A DNA stretch of 26,919 nucleotides from CAYUNA01 sp047629355 (GTDB taxonomy: Bacteria; Bacteroidota; Bacteroidia; Chitinophagales; Saprospiraceae): assembly GCA_047629355.1 (NCBI GenBank), contig JBLHWU010000070.1, positions 1-26,919 of the forward strand, written 5' to 3'. The notes under the pieces were generated by a model that saw only the letters and a list, made by a program, of their open reading frames with translations, was not told where the DNA came from and searched no databases. A program made the translations under genes and the position numbers. Shown piece by piece: positions 24,612-26,919 of this stretch. The stretch's first letter is position 1. Every line of letters starts with the position of its first letter.

Positions 24612-24707
24612 AATGATATCTGAAAAGCAATCGTTCTTTCTCATTCGTATTTTATTTGGTTTTTTGACAAATTCAGTGAAATACAAGTTTATTATTGTTT
24701 TAATAAA

Positions 24708-24801
24708 GGGCGTTTGAGGGACAAAAATGGTTTTGGAAAAACCGTTTTTGTCCCTCAAAACCCTACCCGCGCTGCCGCAGGCAGCGCGCACTGTGTTTCA
24801 A
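24708..24801 (+). repeat. dispersed bipartite hairpin repeat, copy D
   Basis: Hairpin 1 (24713-24759) has 22-base arms, TTTGAGGGAC... with a GGA loop; the single non-Watson-Crick pair is a T-G wobble. Hairpin 2 is CGCGCTGCC-GCA-GGCAGCGCG (24768-24788), then CACTGT. The linker is ACCCTAC. It fills most of the 293-base gap between the nuclease and ATPase genes. Confidence 0.88.
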
Positions 24802-24904
24802 GAAATACTTTGTTCTACTGGATTTGTCAAAAAACCTTTTATTGTTAGAATAAAACCTATTCAATAAAACATTGAAAGCAGAAAACTTAATTTAAATAGT
24901 AAGC

Positions 24905-26500
24905 ATGTCAAATAAGCAAGAATTCATCGAAAAAATAAATGCGGGCTACACCTTTGAAGGGAACTCTTTCGTATTGGGTGGAGCGATGTTGGATAAAGAA
25001 TGTCAAACCGATACCTTAGTAAAAATACCATTGGGCACGTTGAATCGGCACGGCTTAATCGCAGGCGCAACGGGTTCTGGTAAGACGAAAACTTTGCAAA
25101 TTATGGCGGAGCAATTATCGGCGAATGGGGTACCCGTTTTATTGATGGATGTGAAGGGCGATTTGAGTGGTATTGCGGTGGAAAGTGCGGGACATGCGAA
25201 AATTGACGAGCGACATGAGCGAATTGGGATGCCATTTCAAGCAGGAAATAGTCCCGTGGAATTCTTAACTTTATCGGAAGAAAAGGGGGTGAGATTGCGG
25301 GCGACGGTGACAGAATTTGGACCAGTTTTGTTTTCTAAAATGTTGAATTTGAATGAGACGCAAAGCGGCATTGTATCGGTAGCGTTTAAATATTGTGATG
25401 ATAAAGGGTATCCCTTATTGGATTTGAAAGATTTTAAAAAGACCTTGCATTATTTGAGTAGTGGTTCAGGGAAAGTGGAAATTGAGGAAGAGTATGGTCG
25501 TGTCAGTACCGTTTCGGTTGGGGCGATTATGCGAAAAATTGTCGTATTGGAGCAGCAAGATGCGGATGTTTTCTTTGGCGAACGGTCGTTTGATGTGAAT
25601 GATTTATGTCGATTGAATGACGATGGAAAAGGGATGGTTTCGATTGTTCGGCTGACGGATATTCAAGATAAACCGAAGTTGTTTTCGACCTTTATGTTGC
25701 AAATGCTGGCGGAAATTTACGCGACCTTTCCAGAAGAAGGGGACTTGGAGCAACCGAAATTGACTATTTTTATTGACGAGGCACATTTGGTTTTTGAGAA
25801 AGCATCGGATGCTCTTTTAGACCAAATTGAAGCGATTGTTAAGTTGATTCGGTCAAAAGGTGTTGGGCTATTTTTTGTGACGCAAAATCCATCGGATATT
25901 CCAGATGCCGTATTGGGGCAATTGGGTTTGAAAATACAACATGCGTTACGGGCGTTTACCGCAAAGGATAGAAAAGCGATAAAATTGGCAGCTGAAAATT
26001 ATCCAATTACCGAATATTACGAGGTGAAAAATCTGCTCACAGAACTTGGAATCGGTGAGGCATTTGTAACTGTTTTAAACGAAAAAGGAATTCCTACGCC
26101 TTTGGTTCATTGCTTATTGCGCGCGCCACAGTCGCGGATGGATGTGTTGGCAGACAAAGAAATTGACGCTATTTTGAAGCAATCGGTTATCCTTGATAAA
26201 TACAATAAGGTGATTGACCGAGAGAGTGCGTATGAGATTTTAACTGATAAATTGGCAGCTGCGAAAGAAGAAGAGCATCAAGCAGAATTGAAGAAGCAAA
26301 ATGAAAAAGCAGCTAAAACAACGACGCGTAAAAGAGGTCGAGCAGAAAAAAGTACTTTTGAAAAAGTGATGAGTAATACAACGACGCGGCAGATTGGACG
26401 GACGATTGCGCGGGAGTTGACGCGAGGATTGTTGGGGGCATTGGGGATTAAATCTACGTCTTCAAGGAGACGGAGAAAGAAGAATTCGAGTTGGTGGTAG
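24905..26500 (+). CDS. HerA-like ATPase, DUF853 (YjgR) family
   Basis: 531 residues. A P-loop ATPase of the FtsK/HerA superfamily: Walker A GATGSGKT (54-61), MDVKGDLSGI after it, Walker B LTIFIDEAH with Asp291-Glu292, then FFVTQNPSDIPDAVLGQLG (sensor region) and LKIQHALRAFTAKDRKA. This order is typical of the DUF853 group, whose function is not established. The C-terminal 70 residues are strongly basic (TTRKRGRAEKS and SSRRRRKKNSSWW), which would suit nucleic acid binding. It has no membrane segment. It lacks the NurA partner of archaeal HerA, and the nearby nuclease is an exported NUC1 enzyme, so the two are unlikely to work together. Confidence 0.87.
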   Translation: MSNKQEFIEKINAGYTFEGNSFVLGGAMLDKECQTDTLVKIPLGTLNRHGLIAGATGSGKTKTLQIMAEQLSANGVPVLLMDVKGDLSGIAVESAGHAKIDERHERIGMPFQAGNSPVEFLTLSEEKGVRLRATVTEFGPVLFSKMLNLNETQSGIVSVAFKYCDDKGYPLLDLKDFKKTLHYLSSGSGKVEIEEEYGRVSTVSVGAIMRKIVVLEQQDADVFFGERSFDVNDLCRLNDDGKGMVSIVRLTDIQDKPKLFSTFMLQMLAEIYATFPEEGDLEQPKLTIFIDEAHLVFEKASDALLDQIEAIVKLIRSKGVGLFFVTQNPSDIPDAVLGQLGLKIQHALRAFTAKDRKAIKLAAENYPITEYYEVKNLLTELGIGEAFVTVLNEKGIPTPLVHCLLRAPQSRMDVLADKEIDAILKQSVILDKYNKVIDRESAYEILTDKLAAAKEEEHQAELKKQNEKAAKTTTRKRGRAEKSTFEKVMSNTTTRQIGRTIARELTRGLLGALGIKSTSSRRRRKKNSSWW

Positions 26501-26518
26501 ATTATTGAATTTTATTTT

Positions 26519-26615
26519 TGGGAGTTTGATGGAGGGAAAGGGTTTTGTAAAAAAAACTTTTCCTCCCTCAAGACCTACCACGCAGTGCCGCAGGCAGTGC
26601 GCACTGTCTTTCGAG
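26519..26615 (+). repeat. dispersed bipartite hairpin repeat, copy E
   Basis: The same order as copies A, B and D. Hairpin 1 (about 26523-26572) pairs with several bulges and mismatches. Hairpin 2 is CGCAGTGCC-GCA-GGCAGTGCG (26581-26601) with one central G-G mismatch, then CACTGT and TTTCGAG. It lies just past the ATPase stop. It seems partly decayed in hairpin 1. Confidence 0.78.
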
Positions 26616-26797
26616 TTTCTCAAATCTGAATAAGCAACTACAGAATTGATTTATAACTACTGCAACGCCTCATAAAAAATTCATAAAAAAAACGTTCTTT
26701 GCCATAAAAAATTACCATGGGAAGAAAGCTCTCTATTCCAAATGCCAACTAAGAGTTGAATTTAGTGAATTATAAAAAACAAAATATGTAATCAGTA

Positions 26798-26919
26798 TTA
26801 AAAAATGTCCCAAGTCATAATCATTAAAGCTGCTGCAAAACGTCCGTAAACATGTACAAGCAGCCCTTTTTCTGACCTGATTTTTGAGGCATTTTGAATA
26901 CCGACTTTTTCAATAATCC
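26798..26919 (-). CDS. partial gene entering from the right edge, possibly transposase C-terminus
   Basis: The frame is open from the window edge for 40 codons to TAA at 26798-26800, reading IIEKVGIQNASKIRSEKGLL and then VHVYGRFAAALMIMTWDIF. The pattern of a charged segment, then E/H-x-Y-x-R/K, hydrophobic run, W near the end, resembles the C-terminus of IS4-type transposases (family pattern: R..C-EIY.KL...I.HW). The similarity is weak and the fragment short. Another frame (to 26824) is also open, so the true frame is not certain. No terminal inverted repeat was seen downstream. Confidence 0.35.
   Translation of the reverse strand, partial: IIEKVGIQNASKIRSEKGLLVHVYGRFAAALMIMTWDIF

Noticed and set aside
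24423..24791. 122-codon minus-strand frame over the nuclease gene end and repeat copy D
   Set aside because: It is antisense to the nuclease gene and part of the repeat, with no domain or signal.
8343..26500. A Sir2-HerA or HerA-nuclease defence system
   Set aside because: The sirtuin is a plain deacylase-type single domain lying about 16 kb from the HerA-like gene. The ATPase is the DUF853/YjgR type, and the neighbouring nuclease is an exported NUC1 enzyme, not NurA.
4959..26615. CRISPR array
   Set aside because: The repeated units are palindromic, vary between copies, occur on both strands and are kilobases apart. There is no regular spacer pattern and no cas gene.

Overview
The window looks like chromosomal DNA from a member of the Bacteroidota, possibly a Saprospiria-type lineage (the class is a guess). 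Evidence: a 1362-residue secreted subtilase ending in a type IX secretion (T9SS) sorting domain; many lipoproteins with a short lipobox; a bacillithiol deacetylase; AT-rich spacers; almost no Shine-Dalgarno sequences; and upstream motifs matching the Bacteroidota promoter TTTG-N19-21-TAnnTTTG. No prophage, CRISPR array or complete insertion sequence was seen. Layout: (1) 1-2403, minus strand: a DUF4836-type lipoprotein and nucleoside diphosphate kinase. (2) 2691-6786, plus strand: an NrnA-like DHH phosphoesterase, an FKBP-type lipoprotein, prfB with its programmed +1 frameshift, and a small secreted protein. (3) 6882-12625, mixed strands: bshB1, a sirtuin, a glycosyltransferase with a D-2-hydroxyacid dehydrogenase upstream of it, and bioF. 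(4) 12851-16939: the T9SS subtilase. (5) 17112-21181, plus strand: type II NADH dehydrogenase, a monohaem cytochrome c lipoprotein, CutC and a GH18 glycosidase. (6) 21262-22718: tRNA-Arg(CCT), a small lipoprotein and a SCO-family protein. (7) 22738-23690: a gene-poor stretch of about 900 bases with a candidate minus-strand non-coding RNA and long imperfect palindromes. (8) 23691-26500: a membrane-anchored DNA/RNA non-specific nuclease and a HerA-like (DUF853) ATPase. A possible transposase C-terminus enters from the right edge. Most genes look like independent housekeeping or envelope functions. The clearest functional links are NADH dehydrogenase with cytochrome c (respiratory chain; the SCO protein may serve oxidase assembly) and the hydroxyacid dehydrogenase/glycosyltransferase pair. 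The most distinctive signal lies between genes. A family of roughly 90-base elements occurs five times, each with a long A/T-flanked hairpin followed by a short hairpin with core GCCGCAGGC and then CACTGT. Both hairpins show compensatory base changes between copies. Two further families of dispersed palindromes and many hairpin terminators are also present. The second notable item is the candidate RNA at 22738-22975 (minus), which has a full consensus promoter and a terminator but no credible reading frame.
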